From NCBI RefSeq assembly GCF_016598485.1, contig NZ_JAEMUW010000011.1:124001-188000 (forward strand): DNA of 64,000 nt, read 5' to 3'. Within the stretch, counting starts at the first letter, position 1. Every line of letters starts with the position of its first letter. This document shows positions 16,296 to 25,552 of this stretch, piece after piece. The DNA is from Micromonospora coerulea (GTDB lineage: Bacteria; Actinomycetota; Actinomycetes; Mycobacteriales; Micromonosporaceae). The translations under genes were made by a program, and so were the position numbers. The notes beneath the pieces were generated by a model, which did no database searches, was not told the origin of the DNA, and worked only from the letters and a program-made list of their open reading frames with translations.

Positions 16296-16967
16296 TCAGC
16301 CCACCCAGCAGTAGCGGCGTTCCGGCCGGCCGGCCGCGCCGTAGCGCAGCGTCACCTCGGCCCGGCCGGTGCCCGAGAAATGCTCCAGGTAGCGGCGGGC
16401 GCTGACCCGGGAGATACCCACCTGGTTGGCGCACTCGGCGGCCGAGAGGGTGCCGGTGTGCTCGCGGAGCGCCCGTTCGACCAGCTCGGCGGTCTGCGTG
16501 CTCAGCCCGCGGGGCAGGGCCGGGGTGGCGACCGAGCCGCTGCGGGAGAGCACCCGGTCGACGTCGGCCTGGTCGCTGACCACCGTGGCGCGCGGCGCGT
16601 TGCGCCGGGCCGCGTACTGCTCCAGCCGGGTCCGCAGCTCGTCGAAGCCGAACGGCTTGAGCAGGTAGTTGACCGCGCCGTAGCGGACCGCCCGGCGGAC
16701 CGCCTCGGCCTCCCGGGCGGCGCTGATCACCAGGACGTCGCAGTCGTGCCGGGCGGCGCGCAGCCGGGTCACCACGTCCAGGCCGAACATGTCCGGCAGG
16801 TAGAGGTCGAGCAGCACCAGGTCGGGGCGGAGTTCGTCGACCGCCACCACCGCCTGCTCGCCGGTGCTGGCCGTGCCCACCACCCGGAAACCCTCGATCC
16901 GCTCGACGAACCCGCAGTGGATCCGGGCCACCATGAAGTCGTCGTCGACGACGAGTACGTCGATCAT
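16296..16967 (-). CDS. CitB/DcuR-family response regulator
   Basis: A 223-residue regulator. The receiver domain (VLVVDDDFMVARIH, with phosphoacceptor Asp54 in LLDLYLPDMFG) and LLKPFGFDELRTRLEQY are followed by a helix-turn-helix region (AECANQVGISRVSARRYLEH). This matches the family of CitB, DcuR and MalR, which control uptake of C4- or tri-carboxylates. It overlaps its kinase gene by four bases (ATGA), so the two are translationally coupled. The divergent tctCBA operon is the likely target. Confidence 0.9.
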   Translation of the reverse strand: MIDVLVVDDDFMVARIHCGFVERIEGFRVVGTASTGEQAVVAVDELRPDLVLLDLYLPDMFGLDVVTRLRAARHDCDVLVISAAREAEAVRRAVRYGAVNYLLKPFGFDELRTRLEQYAARRNAPRATVVSDQADVDRVLSRSGSVATPALPRGLSTQTAELVERALREHTGTLSAAECANQVGISRVSARRYLEHFSGTGRAEVTLRYGAAGRPERRYCWVG

Positions 16968-18622
16968 GCTGCCTCCTCCATCGCGCGGGACACCGACATG
17001 CGGGCGGTGAACATCGCCCCCTCCGCGGTGTTCGTCACCGCGATCTCACCGCCGCGACGGTTGCAGACCAGCCGGGTGAGCGCCAAGCCGATGCCGCGCT
17101 CGCCGCCCTGGGCCGCCTTGGTGGTGAAGCCGTGGGTGAAGACCTCCTGGGCCAGCTCGGGGGCCACCCCGGGACCGGAGTCCCGGACGACGATCTCCAC
17201 CGACGAGGCGTCCTGCCGCAGCTCCACCTCCACCCACGCGGGCCGCTCCGACGGGCCGCCCGCGCCCGCCTCCCGGCCGCCGGCGACCGCCTCGACCGCG
17301 TTGTCGACCAGGTTGCCGAGCACCGTCGCGACGTCGGCGGAGACCTCCGGCGCCAGCCGATCGAGCCCGGTCCGCTCGGAGATCCGCAGCTCCACCCGGC
17401 GCTCGGCGGCCACCGCCGACTTCGCCATCAGCAGCGCCGCCACCGCCGTGTCGTGGATCCGGCTGGTGACCGTGAGGTCGAGTGAGGCCCGGTGCCGGCT
17501 GAGCGCGTCGACGTACCGGACGACCTCGTCGTGCTCGCCGATCTGGATCAGCCCGGAGATGGTGTGCAACTGGTTGGCGAACTCGTGGGTCTGCGCCCGG
17601 AGCAGCTCGGCGGTGCTCCGGAACGAGCCGATCTCCCGCTCCAGCCGGGCCAGCTCGGTGCGGTCCCGCAGGGTGGTGACCGACCCGAGCCGGCGACCGT
17701 CCTTGCTCACCGTCATCCGGTTCATCACCAGCACCCGGCCGCGCCGGACCACGACCTGGTCGCGGGCCTCGGGGCCGGTGCCGGCGCCGGCCAGCACGTC
17801 CCGCAGCCGGCCGGAGATCCGCAGCTCGGACAGGCTGCGGCCGAGGCAGTGCTCGGGTAGGTCGAGCAGCCGCCGGCCGACCTCGTTGACCAGGGTGATC
17901 CGCTGCTGCGGGTCGAGCGCGATCACCCCCTCGGCGATGCCGTGCAGCAGCGCCTCCCGGTGCTCGGCCAGCCCGGCGATCTCCCGCGGCTCCAGGCCCA
18001 GGGTCTGCCGCTTGATGCGGCGGGCCAGCAGCCAGGACCCCACCACCCCGAGCAGGCTCGCGATACCGAGATAGGTCAGGAGGTACGACGAGGCCCCGAC
18101 CAGCCGTTCCGACCAGGTCGGCGACTTCTCGCCGACCACCACCACGCCCAGGTGCCGCCCCAGGTTCTTCTTCGGGTCGCCGCCGAGCACCGGCACCTGG
18201 GCCACCAGCTCGCGCGACCCGGCGGCCTCCAGCTCGCCGAACCAGGCCCGACCCTGCGCCACGCTGGGGTCACCGAGCACCACCGGGCTGCCGACCAGCG
18301 TCGGGTCGGTCGAGCTGACCACCCGGCCCCGGGCGTCCGCCACGGTCACCGAGGTCACCCCGGACCGGGTCAGCGTGGTCTGCAGCAGCGGGGCGATCGC
18401 CTCGGCGGGCGCCGGCCGGTTGAGCTGGTCGCGCAGCAGCGGGCTGCCGGCGAGCTCCTCGCCGAGGGCGGCGACCCGACGCCCCTCCACCCGGTTGAAG
18501 GTGGCCTCGGACTGGGCCAGCGAGACGGCGGCCACGGCCACCAGCACCACGACGATGATCGCGAGCTGGAGGACCAGCAGCTGCCCGGCCAGGGTTCGGC
18601 GGCGGGACGTGATCGCGACCAC
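16964..18622 (-). CDS. CitA/DcuS-family sensor histidine kinase
   Basis: Membrane sensor kinase of about 552 residues. It has two membrane helices (near residues 10-35 and around 170-190) enclosing an extracytoplasmic PAS-like sensor, then a cytoplasmic PAS domain (QRITLVNEVGRRLLDLPEH). The phosphoacceptor segment LLRAQTHEFANQLHTISGLI is typical of the CitA/DcuS family, and the ATPase boxes are DSGPGVAPELA and GERGIGLALTRLV. I start at GTG 18622, which has GAGG 5 nt upstream; a GTG at 18649 inside a palindrome is the alternative. It probably senses a di- or tricarboxylate imported by the adjacent Tct system. Confidence 0.88.
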   Translation of the reverse strand: MVAITSRRRTLAGQLLVLQLAIIVVVLVAVAAVSLAQSEATFNRVEGRRVAALGEELAGSPLLRDQLNRPAPAEAIAPLLQTTLTRSGVTSVTVADARGRVVSSTDPTLVGSPVVLGDPSVAQGRAWFGELEAAGSRELVAQVPVLGGDPKKNLGRHLGVVVVGEKSPTWSERLVGASSYLLTYLGIASLLGVVGSWLLARRIKRQTLGLEPREIAGLAEHREALLHGIAEGVIALDPQQRITLVNEVGRRLLDLPEHCLGRSLSELRISGRLRDVLAGAGTGPEARDQVVVRRGRVLVMNRMTVSKDGRRLGSVTTLRDRTELARLEREIGSFRSTAELLRAQTHEFANQLHTISGLIQIGEHDEVVRYVDALSRHRASLDLTVTSRIHDTAVAALLMAKSAVAAERRVELRISERTGLDRLAPEVSADVATVLGNLVDNAVEAVAGGREAGAGGPSERPAWVEVELRQDASSVEIVVRDSGPGVAPELAQEVFTHGFTTKAAQGGERGIGLALTRLVCNRRGGEIAVTNTAEGAMFTARMSVSRAMEEAA

Positions 18623-18641
18623 AAAGACCTCAACTTCCGCT

Positions 18642-18681
18642 GGTGACACAACGCAGACAAGCCGCCTGCGTAGAGGTCACC
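18642..18681. promoter_or_regulatory. Nested inverted repeat in the divergent kinase/tctC promoter
   Basis: GGTGAC (18642-18647) and GTCACC (18676-18681) flank ACGCAG (18651-18656) and CTGCGT (18666-18671), forming two nested dyads with nearly the same centre (about 18661). It lies 41-80 bp upstream of tctC and just upstream of the kinase start, so it is a candidate binding site for the CitB-like regulator. No literature consensus was matched. Confidence 0.45.
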
Positions 18682-18721
18682 ATCTTGCCGCTGGACTCAT
18701 TCGAAACGGAAGAGAAACAAG

Positions 18722-19729
18722 ATGGCAACTAGAAGGAACGTGCTGGTCATGGGCCTGGCCGCCGCCACGGCGCTCGCCCTGGGCGCGTGCGGTGCCACGG
18801 CCGGGAAGGACGAGGCCGGCTCCGGCAGCGACGGCAAGCCGGTCAGCGGCCTGCGGCTCATGGTGCCGAACACCCCCGGCGGCGGATACGACACCACCGC
18901 CCGCACCGCCGCCAAGGTGATGGAGGACGCCAAGATCGCCACCGGCGTGCAGGTCTTCAACCTGCCCGGCGCGGGCGGCACGGTAGGCCTCCAGCGCACC
19001 GTGAACGAGAAGGGCAACGGCAAGCTCGCCATGCAGATGGGGCTGGGCGTGGTGGGTGCCTCCTACACCTCCAAGTCGTCGGCCACGCTGACCCAGACCA
19101 CCCCACTGGCGAAGCTGATCGAGGAGGCCGGCGCCATCGTGGTGCCGAAGGACTCCCCGTACAAGACCATCAACGACCTGGTGGCGGCCTGGAAGGCCAA
19201 CCCCAAGGGGATCGCGGTCGGCGGCGGCTCGTCGCCGGGCGGCCCGGACCACCTGCTGCCGATGCAGCTCGCGAAGACCGTCGGCATCGACCCCAAGCAG
19301 GTCAACTTCGTGTCGTACGACGGCGGCGGCGAGCTGCTGCCGGCTGTGCTCGGCGGCAAGGTGGCCTTCGGCGCCAGCGGCTTCGGCGAGTTCCTCGACC
19401 AGGTCGAGGCCGGCCAGATCCGGGTCCTCGCGGTGACCAGCGAGGCGCCGATCGAGGCCCTGAAGGACGTGCCGACGCTGAAGTCGTCCGGCATCGACCT
19501 GGTCTTCACCAACTGGCGGGGCATCGTCGCGCCGCCCGGCATCAGCGACGCCGACAAGAAGGTCTGGATCGACGCGCTGACGAAGATGCACGAGTCCGAG
19601 CAGTGGAAGGCCGAGCTGACAAAGCGCGGCTGGACCGACGCCTTCATCACCGGCGACGAGTTCGGCACCTTCCTGACCGAGCAGGACAAGGCCGTGGCCG
19701 ACGTGCTCAAGCAGCTCGGGTTGGCATGA
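18722..19729 (+). CDS. tctC: Tripartite tricarboxylate transporter binding protein TctC
   Basis: A 335-residue extracytoplasmic solute-binding lipoprotein. The signal ends with LALGACG (lipid-modified Cys23). The body has the Bug/TctC pattern: RLMVPNTPGGGYDTTARTAA, VFNLPGAGGTVGLQ and the ligand-contacting loops VGGGSSPGGPDHLLPMQL and NWRGIVAPPGIS. It binds citrate or another carboxylate and hands it to TctAB. It is the first gene of tctCBA; its stop overlaps the tctB start (ATGA). The sodium-driven Tct system uses no ATPase. Substrate identity is not deducible; the CitA-type kinase next door points to a citrate-like acid. Confidence 0.92.
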   Translation: MATRRNVLVMGLAAATALALGACGATAGKDEAGSGSDGKPVSGLRLMVPNTPGGGYDTTARTAAKVMEDAKIATGVQVFNLPGAGGTVGLQRTVNEKGNGKLAMQMGLGVVGASYTSKSSATLTQTTPLAKLIEEAGAIVVPKDSPYKTINDLVAAWKANPKGIAVGGGSSPGGPDHLLPMQLAKTVGIDPKQVNFVSYDGGGELLPAVLGGKVAFGASGFGEFLDQVEAGQIRVLAVTSEAPIEALKDVPTLKSSGIDLVFTNWRGIVAPPGISDADKKVWIDALTKMHESEQWKAELTKRGWTDAFITGDEFGTFLTEQDKAVADVLKQLGLA

Positions 19730-20409
19730 GCGGCATGACCACCCGACCGGACCGGGGCGGCGAGCAGCCGCCCCGGCCCCCGGCCGTGGAGACATCCGTA
19801 CCGCCGATCCCGGAACAGCCGGGCGCGCAGCGTACGGCGGACCTGCCGGAGGTGACGCGGCCGGCGACGGCCGACGTGCCGCCGACGGTCGGTGAGCCGG
19901 CGGTGGACGACGGTCCGGCGCCCAGGCCGGACCGGGCGCAGTACGGCGTCTGCGCGTTCCTCGCCCTGGTCGGCGGCCTGGTGATCCTCGACGCCACCAC
20001 GCGGATCGGGCACGCGGTGAACAGCGCCGACCCGATCGGCCCCAGGCCGGTGCCGATCCTGCTCGGCGTGCTGCTGCTGATCGTCGCGGCGATCTACGCG
20101 GTGGACGTGGCCTGCGGCGGCGCCGGTGAGCCGGAGGCCGGTGAGGACGTCGACCTGACCACGCCGATCGACTGGCGGACCGTCCTGCTGCTGATCGGCG
20201 CGTTCCTGGTCAACGCCGTGCTCATCGACCGGCTCGGCTGGGTGATCAGCGGCACGCTGCTCTTCTGGGGCTCGGCGTTCGCGCTGGGCAACCGGCACTA
20301 CGTGCGCAACCTGCTGATCGCCGTCGCCCTGTCGCTGATCACCTTCTACACGTTCGCCATCGGGCTCGGCGTCAACCTGCCCGCCGGCGTCCTGCAAGGA
20401 ATCCTCTGA
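19726..20409 (+). CDS. tctB: Tripartite tricarboxylate transporter small membrane protein TctB
   Basis: A 227-residue small subunit. It begins with an unusually long, Pro/Ala/Glu-rich cytoplasmic tail (about residues 1-70), followed by four membrane helices typical of TctB ([58 protein letters not shown], and the pair ending [13 protein letters not shown]). ATG 19726 overlaps the tctC stop, and the TGA overlaps the tctA ATG by one base (20409), so expression is coupled. The N-terminal tail has no recognisable domain. Confidence 0.88.
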   Translation: MSGMTTRPDRGGEQPPRPPAVETSVPPIPEQPGAQRTADLPEVTRPATADVPPTVGEPAVDDGPAPRPDRAQYGVCAFLALVGGLVILDATTRIGHAVNSADPIGPRPVPILLGVLLLIVAAIYAVDVACGGAGEPEAGEDVDLTTPIDWRTVLLLIGAFLVNAVLIDRLGWVISGTLLFWGSAFALGNRHYVRNLLIAVALSLITFYTFAIGLGVNLPAGVLQGIL

Positions 20410-21911
20410 TGGACAACCTCGCCAACCTGCTGGACGGGTTCGCCAACGTGGTGACCCCGATGAACCTGCTGATCGCCCTGCTCGGCGTGACCATCGGCAC
20501 CGCCGTCGGGGTGCTGCCCGGCATCGGGCCGGCGATGACGGTGGCGCTGCTGCTGCCGGTGACGTACGGGATGGAGCCCACCCAGGCGTTCATCATGTTC
20601 GCCGGCATCTTCTACGGCGGCATGTACGGCGGCTCGACCACCTCGATCCTGCTCAACACCCCGGGTGAGTCGTCCTCGGTGGTGACCGCGATCGAGGGCA
20701 ACAAGATGGCGAAGGCCGGCCGGGCCGCCCAGGCCCTCGCCACCGCCGCGATCGGCTCGTTCGTCGCCGGCACCATCGCGACCCTGCTGCTGGTGGTGGT
20801 CACCCCGCCGGTGGTGTCGTTCGCGATCAGCCTCGGTGCCCCGGACTACTTCGCGCTGATGCTGCTGTCGTTCGTGGCGGTCACCGCGGTGCTCGGCGCG
20901 TCCCGGGTCCGCGGCTTCGCGTCGCTGCTGCTCGGCCTCGTCATCGGCGTGATCGGGGTGGACCAGACCGGTCAGCAACGGCTCACCCTCGGGATACCGC
21001 AGCTCGCCGACGGCATCGACGTGGTCGTGGTGGCGGTAGGCATCTTCGCCGTCGGCGAGGCGCTCTGGATCGCCGCGCACCTGCGTCGGCGGGCCGCCGA
21101 GGTGATCCCGGTGGGCCGGCCCTGGATGGGGAAGCAGGACTGGAAGCGGTCCTGGAAGCCCTGGCTGCGCGGCACCGCGTACGGGTTCCCGTTCGGCGCG
21201 CTGCCGGCGGGCGGGGCGGAGATCCCGACCTTCCTGTCGTACGCCACGGAGAAGAAGCTCACCAAGCACCCGGAGGAGTTCGGCCGGGGCGCGATCGAGG
21301 GGGTCGCCGGCCCGGAGGCCGCGAACAACGCCTCGGCCGCCGGCACGCTGGTGCCGATGCTGGCGATCGGCCTGCCCACCAACGCCACCGCCGCGGTGAT
21401 GCTGGCCGCCTTCCAGCAGTACGGCATCCAGCCCGGCCCGCTGCTCTTCCAGCGGGAGTCCGGCCTGGTCTGGACGCTGATCGCCAGCCTCTTCGTGGGC
21501 AACCTGATGCTGCTGGTGCTCAACCTGCCGCTCGCCCCCGCCTGGGCGCGCCTGCTGCGGATCCCGCGCCCGTACCTCTACGCCGGGATCCTCTTCTTCG
21601 CCTCGATGGGGGCGTACGCGGTCAACGCCTCGCCGTTCGACCTGTTCCTGCTGCTCACCCTCGGCCTGCTCGGCTTCGGCATGCGGCGCTTCGGGCTGCC
21701 GATCCTGCCGCTGATCGTCGGGGTGATCCTCGGCCCGCGCGCCGAACTCCAGGGCCGGCGGGCGTTGCAGCTCTCCGGCGGTGAGCTGCACGGCCTGGTC
21801 GGCGGCTGGGTGTCCTGGCTGATCTACGCCGCGATCCTGGTGGTGCTCCTCTGGCCGCTGCTCGGCCGGTTCGTGGTCCGTCCGCTGCGAGGAAGGTTGG
21901 TGACGGGATGA
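20409..21911 (+). CDS. tctA: Tripartite tricarboxylate transporter large permease TctA
   Basis: A 500-residue integral membrane protein with about 11 helices that carries the carboxylate across the membrane with sodium. The family hallmark glycine motifs are clear: [20 protein letters not shown] near residues 35-55, [20 protein letters not shown] near 75-95, and the second-half repeat [20 protein letters not shown] near 300-320. It is the full length expected for TctA. Its stop overlaps the following usp gene by four bases, so that gene belongs to the same operon. Confidence 0.95.
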   Translation: MDNLANLLDGFANVVTPMNLLIALLGVTIGTAVGVLPGIGPAMTVALLLPVTYGMEPTQAFIMFAGIFYGGMYGGSTTSILLNTPGESSSVVTAIEGNKMAKAGRAAQALATAAIGSFVAGTIATLLLVVVTPPVVSFAISLGAPDYFALMLLSFVAVTAVLGASRVRGFASLLLGLVIGVIGVDQTGQQRLTLGIPQLADGIDVVVVAVGIFAVGEALWIAAHLRRRAAEVIPVGRPWMGKQDWKRSWKPWLRGTAYGFPFGALPAGGAEIPTFLSYATEKKLTKHPEEFGRGAIEGVAGPEAANNASAAGTLVPMLAIGLPTNATAAVMLAAFQQYGIQPGPLLFQRESGLVWTLIASLFVGNLMLLVLNLPLAPAWARLLRIPRPYLYAGILFFASMGAYAVNASPFDLFLLLTLGLLGFGMRRFGLPILPLIVGVILGPRAELQGRRALQLSGGELHGLVGGWVSWLIYAAILVVLLWPLLGRFVVRPLRGRLVTG

Positions 21912-22309
21912 CCGTGCTGGTGGGGTACGTGCCCTCGCTGCTCGGCGAGGCGGCCCTGGCGGCCGCCGTCGAGCAGGCCAGGTTCCGCGACGAGCCGGTG
22001 CTGGTAGTGAACACCTCGCGCGGCGACGCGTACGTCGACCCGCGCCTCGCCCAGGAGCCCGACCTGAACCGGGTGGTCCGGGAGCTGACCGCCGCCGGGG
22101 TGCCGCACACCGTCCGGCAGCTGATCCGAGGCCGGGACGCCGCCGAGGAGATCGTCGAGATCGTCGAGGCGGAGGACGTGTCGCTGGTGGTGATCGGCAT
22201 CCGGCACCGGACTCCGGTGGGCAAGCTGATCATGGGCTCGACCGCGCAGGAGATCCTGCTCCGGGTGCGCTGCCCGGTCCTCGCGGTGAAGGCCCCCGAA
22301 GCCGACTGA
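21908..22309 (+). CDS. Universal stress protein (UspA family)
   Basis: A 133-residue single-domain Usp protein, probably dimeric. [20 protein letters not shown] forms the first strand and helix, and [20 protein letters not shown] carries the glycine-rich loop that binds ATP phosphates in nucleotide-binding Usp proteins. It starts within the tctA stop (ATGA overlap), so it is co-translated with the transporter. In other bacteria Usp proteins are sometimes attached to sodium-driven carboxylate transporters (for example TRAP systems) and bind nucleotides as a possible energy sensor. The same kind of role is inferred here. Confidence 0.88.
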   Translation: MTVLVGYVPSLLGEAALAAAVEQARFRDEPVLVVNTSRGDAYVDPRLAQEPDLNRVVRELTAAGVPHTVRQLIRGRDAAEEIVEIVEAEDVSLVVIGIRHRTPVGKLIMGSTAQEILLRVRCPVLAVKAPEAD

Positions 22310-22323
22310 GAGAGGAGAGCCGC

Positions 22324-22806
22324 ATGCTGATCCCGACCGCCGACCTCTACGACCGGTACGGCGAGCTCCTCGGCTCGTGCGACACCCAGCTGCGCCAGTT
22401 CGGCGGTGCCCACGCCTTCGCCGGGCCGGCCGTCACCGTGCGCTGCTTCCAGGACAACGCCCTGGTGAAGGCGGTCGTCTCCGAGCCGGGGGAGGGCCGG
22501 GTGCTGGTGGTGGACGGTGGCGGCTCCCTGCACACCGCCCTGATGGGTGACCTCATCGCCGGCACGGCCGCGGAGAACGGCTGGGCCGGCGTGGTCATCA
22601 ACGGTGCGGTACGCGACGTCGCCGCCCTGCGTACCCTGCCGATCGGCATCAAGGCGCTCGGCACGAACCCCCGCAAGAGCGCCAAGACCGGCGCCGGTGA
22701 GCGGGACGTGCCGGTGTCGTTCGGCGAGTGCGTCTTCGCGCCGGGCGCCGAGGTGCACAGCGACGACGACGGCGTCGTGGTCCTGCCGCCCGGGGGACGG
22801 CCGTAG
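22324..22806 (+). CDS. rraA: RraA-family protein (RNase E regulator-like / HMG aldolase-like)
   Basis: A 160-residue protein of the RraA fold. The family includes inhibitors of RNase E and class II 4-hydroxy-4-methyl-2-oxoglutarate/4-carboxy-4-hydroxy-2-oxoadipate aldolases, which also decarboxylate oxaloacetate. The aldolase substrate and metal residues are present: the Arg-Asp pair in [13 protein letters not shown] and the glycine loop [19 protein letters not shown]. It follows usp by 14 bp with AGAGGAGAG as ribosome site, and so ends a tctCBA-usp operon. That context favours an enzymatic role on an imported hydroxy-acid over RNase E control, but this is inference. Confidence 0.85.
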   Translation: MLIPTADLYDRYGELLGSCDTQLRQFGGAHAFAGPAVTVRCFQDNALVKAVVSEPGEGRVLVVDGGGSLHTALMGDLIAGTAAENGWAGVVINGAVRDVAALRTLPIGIKALGTNPRKSAKTGAGERDVPVSFGECVFAPGAEVHSDDDGVVVLPPGGRP

Positions 22807-22808
22807 CG

Positions 22809-23618
22809 TCAGCCCGCGCTGGCCGGGTGCGGGGCGACCTGGCCCTGCCGCAGCCGGGCCGTGCACAGCTCGGCCAGCTTGGCGTACGCGGGCGCGCCGA
22901 TCAGCGCGGTCAACTCCGGGCCATAGGAGACGTACATCGGTTCGGCGCCGACGTGCGCGTCGGTGGAGGAGGTGCACCACCAGTCCAGGTCGTGCCCGCC
23001 CGCGCCCCAGCCCCGCCGGTCGAACTCGGACAGCGTGGAGATCAGCACCTTGGTGTTGTCGGTCCGCTTGTGCCAGTCCTGGTCGCGGCGGATCGGCAGT
23101 TGCCAGCAGACGTCCGGCTTGTACTCCAGCGGGTGCACGCCGTCGCGCAGCGCCTGGGCGTGCAGCGCGCAGCCGCCCCCGCCCGGGAAGTCGGCGTCGT
23201 TGAGGAAGACGCACGGGGCGTCGACGTCCCGGGTGGCGGTGCGCCGGGCCGGGTTCTTCCCGTCGATGGTGTCGTCCGCCGTCCAGTTCTTGAAGCCCCG
23301 GCGGAAGTGCTGCCAGGTCGACGGGGCGAGCCGCTTGACCGCGGTGCGGACCCGCTTCTCGTCGTCCGAGTCGGTGAAGAAGGCGCCGTGCGAGCAGCAG
23401 CCGTCGGCGGCCCGGCCGGCGACGATGCCGTGGCAGCCCCTGCCGAAGATGCACGTCCAGCGGGACAGCAGCCAGGTCAGGTCGGCCCTGACCAGGTGCG
23501 TCTCGTCCGCCGGGTCGGTGAACTCGATCCACTCCCGGGGGAAGTCGAGGCCCACCTCCCGGCTGCGCGGGTCGTCGGGGTCGTCCACGAGTACCTGCAG
23601 CTCGATCCGGCCTGTCAC
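22809..23618 (-). CDS. Conserved cysteine-rich protein (Rv0495c-like)
   Basis: A 269-residue conserved actinobacterial protein of unknown function, lying opposite ppx as Rv0495c does in M. tuberculosis. Eight cysteines are clustered: [32 protein letters not shown], and DVCW, with one more in DWWCTSS. This is a likely metal or Fe-S site similar to the YkgJ/DUF3109 arrangement. The GTG at 23618 is 7 nt after TACCCT on the - strand (23631-23626), consistent with a leaderless transcript. The gene is divergent from ppx, and the two promoters are only about 75 bp apart. Confidence 0.75.
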   Translation of the reverse strand: MTGRIELQVLVDDPDDPRSREVGLDFPREWIEFTDPADETHLVRADLTWLLSRWTCIFGRGCHGIVAGRAADGCCSHGAFFTDSDDEKRVRTAVKRLAPSTWQHFRRGFKNWTADDTIDGKNPARRTATRDVDAPCVFLNDADFPGGGGCALHAQALRDGVHPLEYKPDVCWQLPIRRDQDWHKRTDNTKVLISTLSEFDRRGWGAGGHDLDWWCTSSTDAHVGAEPMYVSYGPELTALIGAPAYAKLAELCTARLRQGQVAPHPASAG

Positions 23619-23692
23619 CCGGACCAGGGTACGCGCGGAGCCCCGGGTCGGCTGGCGAGCCGGGGAATCGTGTTGGGCCTAGGGTCATCAGC

Positions 23693-24637
23693 ATGCGACT
23701 GGGTGTCCTCGACGTCGGTTCGAACACGGTGCACCTGCTGGTGGTCGACGCCCACCACGGGGCGCACCCCTGGCCGGCGCACTCCGAGAAGGTGGTGCTC
23801 CGGCTCGCCGAGCAGTTCGGCCCGGACGGCGCACTCACCGACGCGGGCGCGGACGGGTTGGTCAAGGCCGTCGGCATGGCCCGCGCGGCGGCGGCCGGGC
23901 TGGAGGCCGACGACCTGCTCGCCTTCGCCACCTCCGCCGTCCGGGACGCCACCAACGCGGCGGAGGTGCTGGCCCGGGTCCGGGAGGAGACCGGTGTACG
24001 GCTGGAGGTCCTCTCCGGCGCGGACGAGGCGCGGATGACCTTCCTCGCGGTGCGGCGCTGGTTCGGTTGGTCGGCCGGCCGGTTGCTGGCCCTCGACATC
24101 GGCGGCGGCTCGCTGGAGCTGGCGGCCGGCATCGACGAGGACCCGGACGTGGCGATCTCGCTGCCGCTGGGCGCCGGCCGGTTGAGCCGGGAACGGCTGC
24201 GGGTCGACCCGGCGGGCGCCGTAGCGCCGCCCGCCGAGGCCGTCGAGGAGCTGCGGGAGTACGTCGACGGGCTGCTCGACCCGGCGGTGGAGAAGCTGGC
24301 GGCGGTGGGCTGGGAGCGCCCGGTCGCCACCTCCAAGACGTTCCGGATGCTGGCCCGGCTGGCCGGTGCCGCCCCCTCCGGCGCGGGGCTCTGGGCCCGG
24401 CGCAGCCTGACCCGCACCGGGCTGCGGCAGGTGCTGGGCTTCATCCGGCACATCCCGCCCGCGCAGCTCCCCGAGCTGGAGGGGGTGAGCGCCGGCCGGG
24501 CCCACCAGCTGCTCGCCGGGGCGGTGGTGGCCGAGGCGGTGATGCGCCGGCTCGACGTCGACGCGCTGGACATCTGCCCCTGGGCGCTGCGCGAGGGAGT
24601 CATCCTCCGCCGGCTGGATCAGCTCGAACCGATGTGA
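23693..24637 (+). CDS. ppx: Exopolyphosphatase, Ppx/GppA family
   Basis: A 314-residue ASKHA-fold phosphatase, probably hydrolysing terminal phosphates of polyphosphate (or pppGpp). The phosphate-1 loop [14 protein letters not shown] lies at residues 5-18, and the phosphate-2 glycine motif [13 protein letters not shown] near 130-142. The length matches the short mycobacterial Ppx1 (Rv0496), which lacks the C-terminal HD domain of E. coli Ppx. ATG 23693 is 7 nt after TAGGGT (23680-23685), a leaderless arrangement. Nearby phoU and senX3-regX3 suggest a phosphate-homeostasis neighbourhood. Confidence 0.9.
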   Translation: MRLGVLDVGSNTVHLLVVDAHHGAHPWPAHSEKVVLRLAEQFGPDGALTDAGADGLVKAVGMARAAAAGLEADDLLAFATSAVRDATNAAEVLARVREETGVRLEVLSGADEARMTFLAVRRWFGWSAGRLLALDIGGGSLELAAGIDEDPDVAISLPLGAGRLSRERLRVDPAGAVAPPAEAVEELREYVDGLLDPAVEKLAAVGWERPVATSKTFRMLARLAGAAPSGAGLWARRSLTRTGLRQVLGFIRHIPPAQLPELEGVSAGRAHQLLAGAVVAEAVMRRLDVDALDICPWALREGVILRRLDQLEPM

Positions 24638-24713
24638 CCCCGGCCGGACGGTCTGGGCGCTTTGCGGATGCTCGTCCCGATGCTTACAGCCCGGGCCGGC
24701 TACTCTCGTGGGT

Positions 24714-25520
24714 GTGACTTCCCGCGTCCCGGTGCTTCTCTCCAGTTCCTCGGTCTTCCCTGAGCGGACCGCGGCGGCGTTCCAGCTCGCCGCGGCGCTC
24801 GGCTACGACGGCGTCGAGGTGATGGTCTGGACCGACGTCGTCAGCCAGGACCCGGGCGCCCTGCGCGGGCTCGCCGACCACTACGGCGTCCCGGTGCTGT
24901 CGGTGCACGCCCCCTGCCTGCTGGTCACCCAGCGGGTGTGGAGCCCCGACCCGTGGGAGCGGCTGCGCAAGGCCGCGGAGCTGGCCGAGACCCTGGAGGC
25001 GCCCACCGTCGTGGTGCACCCACCGTTCACCTGGCAGCGGGACTACGCGCGGAACTTCACCGACGGCCTGGACAAGATCGCCGGCCAGTTCGGCGGGCTG
25101 CGGTTCGCGGTGGAGAACATGTACCCGGTCCGGATGGCCGGCCGGCAGTTCGTCCCGTACGTCCCCGGCTGGGATCCGACCGACACCGGCTACGCCGCGT
25201 ACACCCTGGACCTGTCGCACTGCGCCGCCTCGCACACCGACGCGCTGAAGATGGCGGACCGGATGGGCGCCGGCCTGGCCCACGTCCACCTCGGCGACGG
25301 CACCGGCGAGGGGCGCGACGAGCACCTGGTGCCGGGCCGGGGCAGCCAGCCCTGCGCCGAGCTGCTCCGCTCGCTCTCCGGGCGCGGCTTCACCGGGTCG
25401 GTCGCGGTCGAGGTGACCACCCGGGGCGCGAAGAGCCGCGCCGTCCGCGAGGCCGACCTGCGCGAGGCGCTGGAGTTCGCCCGCGCCAACCTCACCGCCC
25501 CCTCCCCGGTCGACGCCTGA
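24714..25520 (+). CDS. Sugar phosphate isomerase/epimerase (TIM barrel, Rv0498-like)
   Basis: A 268-residue AP-endonuclease-2-like TIM barrel. Metal-binding positions typical of the fold are visible: His in VLSVHAPCL, His in VVVHPPFTW, Glu in FAVENMYPV, Asp-x-x-His in LDLSHCAAS, His-x-His in LAHVHLGDG and the final Glu in VAVEVTTRG. The GTG at 24714 is preceded at 7 nt by TACTCT (24701-24706), which favours it over the in-frame GTG at 24708. It follows ppx as Rv0498 follows Rv0496. The reaction is unassigned. Confidence 0.85.
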   Translation: MTSRVPVLLSSSSVFPERTAAAFQLAAALGYDGVEVMVWTDVVSQDPGALRGLADHYGVPVLSVHAPCLLVTQRVWSPDPWERLRKAAELAETLEAPTVVVHPPFTWQRDYARNFTDGLDKIAGQFGGLRFAVENMYPVRMAGRQFVPYVPGWDPTDTGYAAYTLDLSHCAASHTDALKMADRMGAGLAHVHLGDGTGEGRDEHLVPGRGSQPCAELLRSLSGRGFTGSVAVEVTTRGAKSRAVREADLREALEFARANLTAPSPVDA

Positions 25521-25552
25521 CCGGGGTGGGAGCGCCCGGTCAGCTGACCGGG
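25518..25552. terminator. Palindromic terminator joining two stop codons
   Basis: TGACCGGG (25518-25525), which includes the isomerase stop, pairs with CCCGGTCA (25535-25542), which includes the complement of the CGNR-gene stop. The right arm also forms a perfect 18-bp palindrome with 25544-25552 (CCCGGTCAGCTGACCGGG), so alternative hairpins are possible for the two directions. Confidence 0.6.

Noticed and set aside
18787..19725. N-terminal extension of the tctB frame back into tctC
   Set aside because: The extension is Arg-rich shadow translation of tctC. The ATG at 19726 overlapping the tctC stop is the natural start.
21655..24603. Leftward reading frame of about 980 codons across tctA, usp, rraA and ppx
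   Set aside because: No domains, shadow composition, and it covers several well-supported genes on the other strand.
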